Origin: a virus
Virus record (IMG/VR): IMGVR_UViG_3300021403_000006
Coordinates: 1-64,000 of that record
Length of the DNA: 64,000 nucleotides
Reading direction: 5' to 3' (one strand)
This document shows positions 7,194-16,166 of the stretch, piece by piece. Made by a program: the position numbers and the translations under genes. The notes below the pieces were generated by a model that searched no databases, had not been told where the DNA came from, and was given only the letters and a program-made list of their open reading frames with translations. Within the stretch, counting starts at the first letter, position 1. Every line of letters begins with the position of its first letter.

Positions 7194-9745
7194 CAGGACG
7201 GCGTGGCCAGCAGGGTGCTGGTGCCTTGGAGGGCGATGGCCGGGTGGACCCACTGGGTGGGATCGAGCGGGGCCAGGGATGCCTCGGCTCCGAAGATCTC
7301 GGTGTGGCTGCTTCCCATGGGTATCCAGCGGTAAAGCTCGGACTCCAGTCGTTGGATCCTGGGGACCCGGCGACGGTAGTAATAGGTGGCCCCGTGGGAG
7401 TCCTCTAGATAGTCAGAATCTCCAGGGAACATGCTGATGTCCATATAGGGCGGAGTGGACTGTCCCGGTGCCAGCATGGCCGAGTTCAGAAGGAAGATAG
7501 CGTTCTGTGCATACGGGAATCGCACGAACGGATACATGCTGATTGGTTGCGCGCCGGTAATGGGTTCAGTGGGAGGATCCGCCATCCAGTACTGCGAGGG
7601 GTCATTCGGTGGGCACGAGTAGCGGGTCAACGTGGTCGTCAAGGTGTAGGTGGAGAACACCTCGACGTAGGTGTTGTCCGGGTAATACCACCGAAAGCCA
7701 ATCAGCATGACCGCGTTGGAAGGATCTGTGACGGCGAGGTAGTCGGCGTAGACACTGAAGTTGAATGGCTGGAACGCCGGAACCGAGAAGGGACCCAGGT
7801 TGCCGTTGAGTGGGGGCTGGGCGGCGGCGGGGAACCAGTTCCCCTGACTGGTGGGCGCTCCGATGGAGAAGTAGTTGTTGTTCATGGCGAACCATCCCAT
7901 GGTGGGATCGAGCCATGTGCGAGCCGGGTTGACGAGGACCTCGCCGGGGAACCAGTCGCCCTTATCGTTCGGCAATGCCCAGGCGGTAGACGGATTGGTG
8001 ATCCAGCCCTTGGGGATCGTGGGTAGTGGGGTCGTCCAGGCGTTGACCAGACCGAACCACACCATGGCGTTCGGTGCGGCGGCGGCGACCTGGAGCGACC
8101 CGACACCATTCACGGCGGCTGGGGCCAAGTCCTCGGCACTCACGTAGTGGATGTTGAGACCGCAAGTGAAGTTCACCGACGATTGCTGTGGATTGACCGC
8201 CGGACTGATCCCATCGAACCCATTAGCGAAATCGGTCAGCGTGTTGGACAGCAGGTTCGCTGACTGGGGACTGAGGATGACCTTGACGTCACGGGGGTAG
8301 TCGTAGGGCGTGGTACCCGTGTTGACGCCGATGTCGCCCGGCGTGCAGGGCCACAGACCCATGAGGGTCACATAGTCGGCCTCGTTGGCCAAAGCGCCGA
8401 CGATATGAATGACTGGGTAGATGTGGTAGAAGGCGGCTTGCTTACCCGGACCGTTGGGGTACGGGTTGATGGGGGCGGTGACCGTCATGATGGTCCAGTG
8501 CCCTGCTGTCCCGGTGAAGGCCGTCTCCCCCACGATCTGAACGGCTACGCCATTACCGACATCACCCCAGACTGACAGCCGCACCGATCGAGCCGCGCTG
8601 CACCAGAACTGGACCCGCCAGGTCACGAAGCCGGGTCCGTAGGTCTGGGACATAAAGTCGGTGATGGGTACACGAGCCGTGGTGACCCAACGATCGCCCG
8701 TCCCGGTGGCCGCGATCCGTATGCCGCTGTTGTTGTAGGTCGGATTGGGGCCGGGCTGGAAGCCGGGATAGGTCTCCAACGGATTGGTCATCCCAGTAAT
8801 CGACCCGCTCAGCAGATTGGGGATCTGGGTGATGGTCAGACCGGCGGCGTTGACTGGGTTGGGGGGCGGGAAGTGGGTGACCGCCGGAGGCCAGACCTGC
8901 CAGGTGCCGATCGAGGTCTCACCGATGCTGTCATCACGGCAGAGCATCACGTTGTAGCCGTGGTGCGCCAGCGCGGCCATGGGGTAGCTGGTCAGGATCG
9001 AGCAGAACTCGCTGATGCCTCGTGGGCTTCCCTTGAGCTTATAGAGGTGGATGGCGTTGCTGATCAGCGTGCGTTCCTGTTGCATGCCGATCTCTGGCTC
9101 ATTCTGGAGGCCAAGCTGCTGGGCCATCAGCGGCAAGAGCGCGCCGGAGCAGTTCATGGGATCGTTGAGACTCATCAGCGACTCAAGCTCGGTGCGGATG
9201 AAGTCCACCTGGAAGCCCAGCAGTGACAGGAAGCGCTGTAGAGGAGGTTGGGGGTTGTTGACCGGCCACGGGTTGTAGGGGTCCACCAGAACGGCGTCCT
9301 GGTCCCGATACGCCATGGGTAGCAGGCTGTACAAGCGGAAGCCGTAGCCCCAGTTGATGGGCACCAGGGCGATCAGATCGGTGCAGCGAATCCACTCCTG
9401 GCTACTGTTGGACCAGCCCCACATCGTGTAGTAGTAGAAACCACTGCCCAGGCCGGTGTCAGTGAGGTTGGCGGGCCGACCGACCGATTCCGAAAAGGTG
9501 GGCGTGGTGGTCGTATCCCCCCACAGGTACGTGCCGTCATCCTCATCCTGAGGAAGGTTGTGGGCGTTGCGGACGAGGCGCAGATAGGTGCAGTCGGTTG
9601 AGTTCGGCTTCTGCCAGGTCAAGTGAAGGGTGGAATAGTCCAGCGCCATCGCCTGGAACGGGTCCACAGAGAAGTCGGGGCGAACCAGGCTGGGGTCGCG
9701 GCCGAAGCGAGCCTGCCCATAGACATCGATTCCGTAGATACCCAC
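7193..9745 (-). CDS. Large baseplate/tail protein with gpI-like domain
   Basis: The protein has 850 aa. The N-terminal part (about 30-120) looks like a fibronectin type III fold (LDYSTLHLTWQKP). Residues of about 140-260 contain LLPMAYRDQDA, a helical stretch with QRFLSLLGFQVDFIRTELES, and LYKLKGSPRGISEF; this pattern matches the P2 gpI-like phage tail protein domain of the baseplate periphery. The rest (about 280-850) is beta-rich and Trp/Pro/Asn-rich, as in fibre or host-recognition regions. It follows two paralogous fibre genes and the gpJ-like gene, the usual wedge order. Confidence 0.75.
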   Translation of the reverse strand: MGIYGIDVYGQARFGRDPSLVRPDFSVDPFQAMALDYSTLHLTWQKPNSTDCTYLRLVRNAHNLPQDEDDGTYLWGDTTTTPTFSESVGRPANLTDTGLGSGFYYYTMWGWSNSSQEWIRCTDLIALVPINWGYGFRLYSLLPMAYRDQDAVLVDPYNPWPVNNPQPPLQRFLSLLGFQVDFIRTELESLMSLNDPMNCSGALLPLMAQQLGLQNEPEIGMQQERTLISNAIHLYKLKGSPRGISEFCSILTSYPMAALAHHGYNVMLCRDDSIGETSIGTWQVWPPAVTHFPPPNPVNAAGLTITQIPNLLSGSITGMTNPLETYPGFQPGPNPTYNNSGIRIAATGTGDRWVTTARVPITDFMSQTYGPGFVTWRVQFWCSAARSVRLSVWGDVGNGVAVQIVGETAFTGTAGHWTIMTVTAPINPYPNGPGKQAAFYHIYPVIHIVGALANEADYVTLMGLWPCTPGDIGVNTGTTPYDYPRDVKVILSPQSANLLSNTLTDFANGFDGISPAVNPQQSSVNFTCGLNIHYVSAEDLAPAAVNGVGSLQVAAAAPNAMVWFGLVNAWTTPLPTIPKGWITNPSTAWALPNDKGDWFPGEVLVNPARTWLDPTMGWFAMNNNYFSIGAPTSQGNWFPAAAQPPLNGNLGPFSVPAFQPFNFSVYADYLAVTDPSNAVMLIGFRWYYPDNTYVEVFSTYTLTTTLTRYSCPPNDPSQYWMADPPTEPITGAQPISMYPFVRFPYAQNAIFLLNSAMLAPGQSTPPYMDISMFPGDSDYLEDSHGATYYYRRRVPRIQRLESELYRWIPMGSSHTEIFGAEASLAPLDPTQWVHPAIALQGTSTLLATPS

Positions 9746-10594
9746 TCAGACCCCCACAGCCATCCACGTCAACGCGACGTAAGCCTGGCGGTCGACCACG
9801 ATGTCCTCGATGAACTGGATCATGGCTCCCTGGTTGCTGAGTGATAGGAGAGTCAACTGGTCTTCCATGTACTGGAAGGTGTACCAGCCCAGCATGCTCT
9901 CTCCAGGGAAGGGATTCTTCATGAACACGAAGGTGAGGAGTCCGGAGAAACGAGCAGCGCTGAAGTCGATCCAGGCGTTGCCGTTCGCATCAGTCAGCCC
10001 ATAGAAGCGCCCGCCGGTCATACGATAACGCTGCGGGGCTGGCCCCGTGATGGGGTGTGCCGACCTCCCGTTGAGTGTCGACTGAATGATCGAGCGCACC
10101 TGAGGGGCAGTCAGGTAGCCAGCGCCCTGAGCCTGGGACAGAGTGGCCAGATGGTTGCCAGCGGTGGCGTTCTTTCCTCTGACGGCGGCGGAGAAACCTC
10201 GTGCGCCGTCTGCCCGCACGTACTGCGTATGGACGTCGGCGTTGTTCCCGCTGAGTTGGGCGTGAACGTGATTGTGAGAGGGCGGTGGGGTCGGATAGAT
10301 GGCGTTGTTGCTTGTGTCGATGCGCCCGGAAGACTTGTTGTTGTAGAGGTACCTGATCTCCTGACCCATGGTGGTGGTACCTGGAACCACGGTGACCTTG
10401 GCTCCAGTGATCCCCATGTTCTGTTCCATGGCGAGGACCTCGTCATGGATCTCGTTCGTGATCTTGGCCCGGTCGATGGTGAGGTCGACAGTGCTGCTCG
10501 GATTGCTCGGATCCGTCACGATGTGATTGGCATTGCCCGGCTGGTCCTGGTAGGTCAGGAACGACTTGATCGAGGACGGGTAGGACGCGGCCAT
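9746..10594 (-). CDS. Tail fibre-like protein, paralogue B
   Basis: The protein has 282 aa. It is clearly related to the product of the adjacent upstream gene. Both start MAA(S/T)YP, and both carry NEIHDEV.A.EQ, YNNK, a His-rich H.HVH segment, Q(Y) before a G.SRPV/FSAAV-type strand, LSQ.QG.GY and TDANG, and both end W M . . G V. Phage fibre proteins often use HxHxH rows to coordinate metal ions along the trimer axis, which the H-N-H-V-H segment may do. It overlaps neighbours by one base. Confidence 0.65.
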   Translation of the reverse strand: MAASYPSSIKSFLTYQDQPGNANHIVTDPSNPSSTVDLTIDRAKITNEIHDEVLAMEQNMGITGAKVTVVPGTTTMGQEIRYLYNNKSSGRIDTSNNAIYPTPPPSHNHVHAQLSGNNADVHTQYVRADGARGFSAAVRGKNATAGNHLATLSQAQGAGYLTAPQVRSIIQSTLNGRSAHPITGPAPQRYRMTGGRFYGLTDANGNAWIDFSAARFSGLLTFVFMKNPFPGESMLGWYTFQYMEDQLTLLSLSNQGAMIQFIEDIVVDRQAYVALTWMAVGV

Positions 10595-11343
10595 CAGACC
10601 CCGATCATGATCCAGGTCAAGCTGACATGCATGTTGGGCTGCCAGGAGTAGTCATGGGAGAACTGGACGATGGCGTAGGTCCCGGCTGCCCCAACCAGAG
10701 TCACCTGGGCCTCGATCCAGTTGTAGGGCGGGCAGGGACTGCTTCCTTGCGGGGGGATCTTGGTACACACGAAGGACTGCACGGTGCCCACCGGGGTGCC
10801 AAAGGGCACGACCACCTGACCGTTGGCGTCGGTGCAGCCAGAGAACAGCCCGCCCTGGACCTTGAAGTTCGGAGCTTGAGCCGGGCCAGCCAGTGGTGCC
10901 CCACCCGTGGCACCGGACATCAGAGTCCCCAGAGCAGCCTCCACCGCGGCTGCGACCTGGGCCGCGTTCTGGTAGCCCATGCCTTGGAGTTGACTGAGCG
11001 GGAGCAGATGCGTCCCGGTGGTAGCCCGCTGTCCGGCCACCGGGCGGCTGAAGCCGGGGTAGCCATTGACTTGCATGTACTGCGGATGGTCGTTGCCCTG
11101 GTTGTCGTTGAGCAGAGTGCTATGCACATGGGTGTGCGTGGTGGGTGCCTTGTTGTTGTAGAGATCCTGGATCGCTCCGGCGAAGCTGGTGTACGGCGTC
11201 CCAGAAAACGGCGTGGTTCCCAGCACCTGCTCGATGGCGATCACTTCGTCATGGATCTCGTTGACCGAGTAGGCCCAGATGACGTCGGTGTAGTCGTGGA
11301 AGGTGTTGAAGACCTTCAGGGCGATGGGATAGGTCGCCGCCAT
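10594..11343 (-). CDS. Tail fibre-like protein, paralogue A
   Basis: The ATG at 11343 is chosen because it overlaps the upstream stop and aligns with the start of the paralogue. The protein has 249 aa: an N-terminal helical adaptor (NEIHDEVIAIEQVLG), a His-rich segment (THTHVH), a repeat-like middle and a beta-rich C-terminal domain. It is a tandem duplicate of the next gene. The adaptor probably attaches to the baseplate and the C-terminal half is the variable tip, which is inferred from fibre architecture in general. Confidence 0.65.
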   Translation of the reverse strand: MAATYPIALKVFNTFHDYTDVIWAYSVNEIHDEVIAIEQVLGTTPFSGTPYTSFAGAIQDLYNNKAPTTHTHVHSTLLNDNQGNDHPQYMQVNGYPGFSRPVAGQRATTGTHLLPLSQLQGMGYQNAAQVAAAVEAALGTLMSGATGGAPLAGPAQAPNFKVQGGLFSGCTDANGQVVVPFGTPVGTVQSFVCTKIPPQGSSPCPPYNWIEAQVTLVGAAGTYAIVQFSHDYSWQPNMHVSLTWIMIGV

Positions 11344-13220
11344 TAGTAGTTGATTCCTCCGTTGGCCGTGACGTTGATCTGGTATGCCTGGGGAATCTCG
11401 TATACGGCGCACACGATATCTCCGACCGTGGTGGCGACCTCGTTGCGGAAGAGCGCAGTCACATTGACGTAGTCGACTCCCTCGACGTTCATGATGGCGT
11501 GGTAGACGCTGGACAAACTGACCCGATAACCAAAGTCGACTACAGAGAAGAGGAAGAGGTTCTTGATCGCCGCGATCGCTGCGGACTGTACGGCTGCGTT
11601 TTGGTATTGAGGCAGGACCTGCACTGAGGCGGTCACGTTGCAGGGCACATATCCTGTCGACAGGACGCCCGCCTTGCTGTACTGCGGAGCCACGACCACA
11701 ACCGACGTGGTCACCATCTTCTTGTCGTCCAGGTAGCCGGTGTAGGCCGAGTTGGTGACCGAGGGGGCCAGGGCACCTACCGCCGCGTTCAGCGCTGCCA
11801 CCGTGGTGATCGGATCATTGCCGAACCCGAAGAAGTCACCCGCCGGATGGATGTACACGTTGACGGCGTTATACGCGGTGGACGTGGCTGCCGCTTTGGC
11901 GATCTGAGGGATATTCAAAGTGAGGGCGGAGTAGTCATCCAGACTCACTGCTCTGTTGATGGCCGTGATCGACAGGGGCGCGTGGATGCGTATGTGGTCG
12001 GTTGTCTCGACGTCCGCTCCACCAGAAGCGGGTTGGGGGTTGGTGACGGTGGTGATGTTCCCCGGCCCGTTCTGCAACTGGGTCAGAGTGCTGGCTGCCA
12101 CGTTGCCAATGGAACCGCCACCCACCATGTAGTCGGCGGTGATCAGAGCGCCCGGCGCAGGTATACGCCCGGCGATGTTGTCACCGAAGCCGACCGTCAC
12201 CACCCCGTTGGCGTCAGTACTCAAGGTGTAGGCCGGATCACTGGAGAAAGCGTCCACGATGCGCTGGAAGTACTGCCATGGCAGTGGGCCACTGCCCTCA
12301 TCGACATAGACCACCACGCTGCCGTCGATGACCGGGGTGTTGAAGAGGGTGAACTTCTGGGCTGGGGTGCCGTCCGAGATGCCGATCCCCTCACCCAGCG
12401 TGGACTGCCCATTCATGGCTGGTACTAGTCCGCTGTACGTCGAGGGCGGGGCGGGCTGATACTGGACACTGATGGTGGAGCCGTTGGCCGGGATGGCCCC
12501 GTTAGTACCGTTGCCGAACTGGATGATATTGCCCTGCACGACGGTGAAGACCGTGGCTGTGCTGGCTACTCCAGCGAAGGAGTTTCCCGGAGCCAGGGTC
12601 CATGTTGTCGCACCGACCGTCACGGTCTGGTTGCCGTTGCCCCCGTTGAAGATGTACCAGGGCGTGTGAGGCGGGTTGGGGTCAGCAGCTTGCAGCACGA
12701 TCACCTGGTTGGGCTGACCGTTGCTCGTGGCGGTCACCGTGTGCGTGACACCGTCGCCGAAGATCCAGAGATCCTGCGTCGTTTCGAAGATGACGGGCGT
12801 ACTGCCGATGGTCGCCACCTGGGTGGAGTTGGCCGGGATCAACACGGGCGCAGACGGCGCGTTGATCGTGAACTGCAACGTGGCATTCGCGGCCACATTG
12901 CCGTGGGGCGTGTAGTCGAGCAGAGTGGCCAGATTGAGGATCGACTGACGCTGTTGAGCCGTTGCAATGAACGACTCATTCGCGACGCGATCGCTGTAGA
13001 AGTTCAGGATGTCGCCCATGTAGGCGAATAGCTCGATCAGCACGATCCCGAAGTCGCCGGGCGAGCGATCAGTCCACTCCGGCATGTAGGACGGGATCAA
13101 CGTCAGCAGATCGTTGACCAACGAGGCGTAGTCCCGACTGGTGTAGTCGATTGGCGGGACATTGATGCCGGTGGGGATCACATCGGAGATCGTCCCCAGC
13201 GAGACCGGTGCGACGCTCAT
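11343..13220 (-). CDS. Baseplate J-like wedge protein
   Basis: The protein has 625 aa. The start has the typical gpJ/gp6 features: PPIDYTSRDYASLVNDL near residues 22-38, EWTDRSPGDFGIVLIELFAY (about 48-67) and a helix with SDRVANESFI. Later segments (GDNIAGRIPAPGA, TDHIRIHAP, INRAVSLDDYSALTL) match the conserved core that binds the gp25-like protein. Length and order (gp25-like, then J-like, then fibres) agree with contractile-tail baseplates. The stop overlaps the next ATG. Confidence 0.85.
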   Translation of the reverse strand: MSVAPVSLGTISDVIPTGINVPPIDYTSRDYASLVNDLLTLIPSYMPEWTDRSPGDFGIVLIELFAYMGDILNFYSDRVANESFIATAQQRQSILNLATLLDYTPHGNVAANATLQFTINAPSAPVLIPANSTQVATIGSTPVIFETTQDLWIFGDGVTHTVTATSNGQPNQVIVLQAADPNPPHTPWYIFNGGNGNQTVTVGATTWTLAPGNSFAGVASTATVFTVVQGNIIQFGNGTNGAIPANGSTISVQYQPAPPSTYSGLVPAMNGQSTLGEGIGISDGTPAQKFTLFNTPVIDGSVVVYVDEGSGPLPWQYFQRIVDAFSSDPAYTLSTDANGVVTVGFGDNIAGRIPAPGALITADYMVGGGSIGNVAASTLTQLQNGPGNITTVTNPQPASGGADVETTDHIRIHAPLSITAINRAVSLDDYSALTLNIPQIAKAAATSTAYNAVNVYIHPAGDFFGFGNDPITTVAALNAAVGALAPSVTNSAYTGYLDDKKMVTTSVVVVAPQYSKAGVLSTGYVPCNVTASVQVLPQYQNAAVQSAAIAAIKNLFLFSVVDFGYRVSLSSVYHAIMNVEGVDYVNVTALFRNEVATTVGDIVCAVYEIPQAYQINVTANGGINY

Positions 13221-13651
13221 TATGTGGTGACCTCGACGCCAACGCCGCCCAGGGTGACGGTGACGCTATAGGTAGTAGGGGCTGACCCCACCGAGAACTG
13301 GATGTCCAGCATGACGACGCCGGAGTAATCTGGCTGAGGAATGAAGTCGATCTGATTGATCGTGACGTTCGGTTCCCAAACAGCGACGGCTTGCTGGACG
13401 TCATTGATGATCTGGTTCTCGATCAGCGGATCACCGTTCTCCCAGACGAAGTTGAAGATCCCGGCCCCGTAGCTAGGCCGCATGACCCGCTCTCCAGGGT
13501 TGGTCAGCAGTATCGCCAGGATGTGGTTGCGTGCCCAAGCCACTGGGTCAGTGTCATAGGCGACTTCTCCGGCCGCGTCGATATTGAAAGGTTGAGCCAT
13601 CTCCCATACCGGGGGAAGCTGGCGGAAGTTGGTGGGGACGATGAAGCTCAC
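13220..13651 (-). CDS. gp25/gpW-like baseplate wedge protein
   Basis: The protein has 143 aa, a normal length for the family. WARNHILAILLTNPGERVMR followed by PSYGAGIFNFVWE, and the following helix and strands, are the hallmark of the gp25-like (GPW_gp25) fold. The ATG overlaps the previous stop (ATGA), and the next gene is the J-like wedge partner, as in most contractile tails. Confidence 0.88.
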   Translation of the reverse strand: MSFIVPTNFRQLPPVWEMAQPFNIDAAGEVAYDTDPVAWARNHILAILLTNPGERVMRPSYGAGIFNFVWENGDPLIENQIINDVQQAVAVWEPNVTINQIDFIPQPDYSGVVMLDIQFSVGSAPTTYSVTVTLGGVGVEVTT

Positions 13652-14466
13652 GGGAGCGCCCTCACCGTCATGAAAGCGAAGGGTGCGCCGACCCGGCCTG
13701 AGAGTCCAGCGGTGGAGTATTGGTGCTGGACGCTCAAGGTGTCGCCGACCACGCAGGGAATGATGTCGGTAGCTTGGGCCGTGTAGGCCGCGTTGGCGAT
13801 GGTGGAGTCAGGACTACCGCCCCACGTCTGTCCGACTCCGTTCTTGCAGAGCCAGATGTTGCACCACTGATTGGCTGCCGTGGTGGCAAAGCCAACCTGG
13901 GCTGAGATGAGGTAGTCGGCGTTGATGGGGCAGGTGAAGATCCCTCCGGCAAACCCCGTGCCCCACGAGATCGTGTCGAACCCGTAGGTGACGAGCGTGG
14001 TTGAGGTGGGGTAGGCGGCAACTCGACAAGCACGAGCGTGGATAGGGCCGGTAGGGGTCGGAGCCGAGAACTGCCGGATGTCCTTGGGGGTGAGCGTCGT
14101 GGTCCCAGTGATCGACATGAGCGGGATCTCGTAGATCCCGTTCTGGTTCTGGGTGGGAACGGTCTGGCCCGGCACGAAGTAGAAGGCGATCGAGCGGGCG
14201 GTGGGATCCATACGGGCCACGACCATGCCAGCACCAGTGACGCCGACCGTCTTAGGGGAGTCACTCTCCCCGTAGTAACCATCGATCCACACCGCGCCGG
14301 TCTGGATCGTCACCACGGAGCCAGCGAGACTCGGTCGTAGGGCGTTTAGGTAGCTGGGTACGACACCGGATCCGTACCACAGACGGGCCATGAGCCGCCA
14401 ACGGGCCGAAGTGGCGGTAGCACCCGACCCGGTGTCGAAGGGGAAGTAGTTGTCGACTACCGTCAT
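13648..14466 (-). CDS. Virion appendage protein, paralogue with C1q-like tip
   Basis: The protein has 272 aa. The N-terminal 110 residues are paralogous to those of the 14609-15451 gene: both have (Y/F)FPFD.G.GA, ARWR.MA.LW, YLN.L...LAG and GYYGE. The C-terminal 125 residues (HARACRVAAYP onward, ending APFAFMTVRALP) have the strand spacing of a C1q/TNF-like jelly roll, common in phage tips. Attachment through the shared N-terminal module and recognition through different C-termini are inferred. Confidence 0.6.
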   Translation of the reverse strand: MTVVDNYFPFDTGSGATATSARWRLMARLWYGSGVVPSYLNALRPSLAGSVVTIQTGAVWIDGYYGESDSPKTVGVTGAGMVVARMDPTARSIAFYFVPGQTVPTQNQNGIYEIPLMSITGTTTLTPKDIRQFSAPTPTGPIHARACRVAAYPTSTTLVTYGFDTISWGTGFAGGIFTCPINADYLISAQVGFATTAANQWCNIWLCKNGVGQTWGGSPDSTIANAAYTAQATDIIPCVVGDTLSVQHQYSTAGLSGRVGAPFAFMTVRALP

Positions 14467-14702
14467 TCTTCAGGCTCCTGGGGCGGTGGTGCGTTGTGCT
14501 GCGCCCAGAGCCAGTCCGGGAGCAGGTCACTTGGATTAGGGGGGGACTCGGAGACTTCTTCTCCGGTGTCGTGATTGATGAACTTTCCGTCCTCGTAGTC
14601 GAGCGTGATCACGCCGCCGGAGGTCGAGCTACCAGGGTCAACCCCAGTGTCATCGAGGTCACTGATATCTGAGGTCCCGGCGTCCCCGCTGTCACTCGCC
14701 AT
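14463..14702 (-). CDS. Small acidic low-complexity protein
   Basis: The protein has 79 aa, rich in Asp, Ser, Gly and Pro, with one predicted strand hairpin (VITLDYEDGKFINHDTGEEV). The start at 14702 overlaps the end of the upstream frame by 94 bp. An SD-like GGAAAG lies upstream, but the spacing is long. It may be a virion linker or assembly factor. The function is unknown. Confidence 0.5.
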   Translation of the reverse strand: MASDSGDAGTSDISDLDDTGVDPGSSTSGGVITLDYEDGKFINHDTGEEVSESPPNPSDLLPDWLWAQHNAPPPQEPEE

Positions 14703-15451
14703 CCCAAAGTCTTCTTTCCTTGAGTCGTCGGTATTAGGGCTGAGAGGCCGACCGGAATAGCAAGCTGTCCACCAGCAGGGCCAGCCCCTGGAATGCTCGG
14801 CGTAATAGTCGGCGAAGTCTGTTGATCGGATTGCCCGAACTGGTACGTCAACTGGCAGATGGCAGTCTGAGCTTGGCTGGCGTCAGTGAAGGTGACCAGC
14901 AACGTGCCGTTCAGCATGGCCCAGGTCGTGTATGGGACTCTCGACGTCAGAATGTTCATCTGGCTGGTTGTACCGGTCCCGACCGAGACTGGGCCAGGGG
15001 CGCTGTTCCACCATCCCATACCCATGCCTGATGTGAACAGGTTGCGGAGGTCGACCAGGGTCGTACCACTCACCAACCAGAGTGGCATCTCCCACTTGTT
15101 GGCATCCTGCTCGTAGTTGGTGGCCGGGTTGGAGCCGTAGTCCACCACCTGGTCGCGGTAATAGATCGAGACGTTCTGGTTGACGAGATCGGCTCCGGCC
15201 ACGACGGTGCCGTTGGTTCCCACCCCGGTGATGGTCTGAGGATTCTGGACCTCGCCGTAATAGCCGTGGAGGAACAGGCCTCCGGTCTGGACTGTCACGG
15301 TCGTGCCCGCCAGGGTGGCGTTGAGTTGGTTCAGGTAGTTGGCCAGGATTCCGTCCGGTGCCCATAGCTGAGCCATCTTTCGCCAACGAGCGGTATTGGC
15401 GGGTGCGCCATTACCCAGGTCGAAGGGAAAGAACTCGTCAAGTAGGGCCAT
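14609..15451 (-). CDS. Virion appendage protein, paralogue of the downstream fibre gene
   Basis: The protein has 280 aa. Residues 1-70 share FFPFDLGNGA, ARWRKMAQLW and LFLHGYYGE with the 13648-14466 product, so the two arose by duplication and differ in their C-terminal halves. The C-terminal part is beta-rich and has no recognised family. The last 94 bp overlap the next gene in another frame, so the true end may have shifted by a recent loss of a stop codon. ATG start; packed against the preceding gene without a gap. Confidence 0.6.
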   Translation of the reverse strand: MALLDEFFPFDLGNGAPANTARWRKMAQLWAPDGILANYLNQLNATLAGTTVTVQTGGLFLHGYYGEVQNPQTITGVGTNGTVVAGADLVNQNVSIYYRDQVVDYGSNPATNYEQDANKWEMPLWLVSGTTLVDLRNLFTSGMGMGWWNSAPGPVSVGTGTTSQMNILTSRVPYTTWAMLNGTLLVTFTDASQAQTAICQLTYQFGQSDQQTSPTITPSIPGAGPAGGQLAIPVGLSALIPTTQGKKTLGWRVTAGTPGPQISVTSMTLGLTLVARPPAA

Positions 15452-15847
15452 CTACGCTTCCGGCTCCTGCCCAATGGTGTGTAGAGCGCCCGGATTGATC
15501 CCCGTCTGCTTCTGCCCGTGGGTGCGGGCGTTCAGGTAGTCGGTCATATGGGACGGCACCTGCCCCATGCCCAACGTGTAACGCATCGCAGCCCCCATCC
15601 CGGCCCGCCGGAAATACTGGGCACGAGTGTGTGCCTCCACCACGTTGCTGACGGCCTGTTTCACGGCGGGCTTGTTGAACTGAAGTCCGTTGGCGTTGCG
15701 GTTGACGAAGTGACCTATGCCCGAATCGGCAAAGCGGGACGGGAACTTCATCTGAAGCTGCTCAGCTTGCGGCTGCGGACCCCTGGAGACACTCGGCCCC
15801 TGACGAGGGACACTCCCAATATCGAATAGTGATCCTTGGTCCGACAT
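15452..15847 (-). CDS. Hypothetical virion-region protein, 131 aa
   Basis: The ATG at 15847 is chosen because a strong SD (CTGGAGGTAAGG) ends just before it. The N-terminus is MSDQGSLFDIGSVPRQGPS. Gln/Ser/Pro-rich segments precede a helical basic core (KQAVSNVVEAHTRAQYFRRA). It lies in a run of similar low-complexity, probably intrinsically disordered proteins between fibres and recombination genes. The function is unknown. Confidence 0.55.
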   Translation of the reverse strand: MSDQGSLFDIGSVPRQGPSVSRGPQPQAEQLQMKFPSRFADSGIGHFVNRNANGLQFNKPAVKQAVSNVVEAHTRAQYFRRAGMGAAMRYTLGMGQVPSHMTDYLNARTHGQKQTGINPGALHTIGQEPEA

Positions 15848-15849
15848 CC

Positions 15850-16164
15850 TTACCTCCAGGGTTCGTAGGTGTTCACTGCGGCTCGGTCTGGATCCGATGT
15901 GTAGTGCCATGGCTCGTACCTATCGACCCCTGCTGCCGCCCGTCCTGGATCTGATGTGTAGTGCCATGGTTCGTTTCGATCGATCCCTGAGCTTGACTGT
16001 CTCGGTTGTTGACTGGGAGGCGTTTCATGGAACTGTGGTCCGAGATTTCTATTTGCATTTGGTGTAGCTACGGTTCTCCGCCCGAACAGACCCTTGCGCC
16101 CGCTTCTACCCTTCTGGGCCTCTCGTGCCCATTTCGTTTCGGAGTATGGGATCGCATCGGCCAT
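15850..16164 (-). CDS. Repeat-containing protein ending in EPWR
   Basis: The protein has 104 aa. After a basic N-terminal helix it carries the repeated unit DR(N/Y)EPWHYTSDP.RAA twice, plus a degenerate third copy ending YEPWR at the C-terminus. The codons for the final PWR contain the SD (GGAGGTAAGG) of the next gene. The start has the same SD sequence, which lies in the final PWR codons of the gene before it. The function is unknown; short Trp/Tyr repeats suggest a binding peptide. Confidence 0.55.
   Translation of the reverse strand: MADAIPYSETKWAREAQKGRSGRKGLFGRRTVATPNANRNLGPQFHETPPSQQPRQSSSGIDRNEPWHYTSDPGRAAAGVDRYEPWHYTSDPDRAAVNTYEPWR
15885..15976 (-). repeat. Two tandem copies of a 27-bp core repeat
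   Basis: The core GATC(C/T)GATGTGTAGTG, followed by CCATGG(C/T)TCGT, occurs at about 15892 and again 63 bp later at about 15955. It encodes the EPWHYTSDP peptide on the minus strand. The near-identical DNA suggests recent duplication. Confidence 0.6.
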
Positions 16165-16166
16165 CC

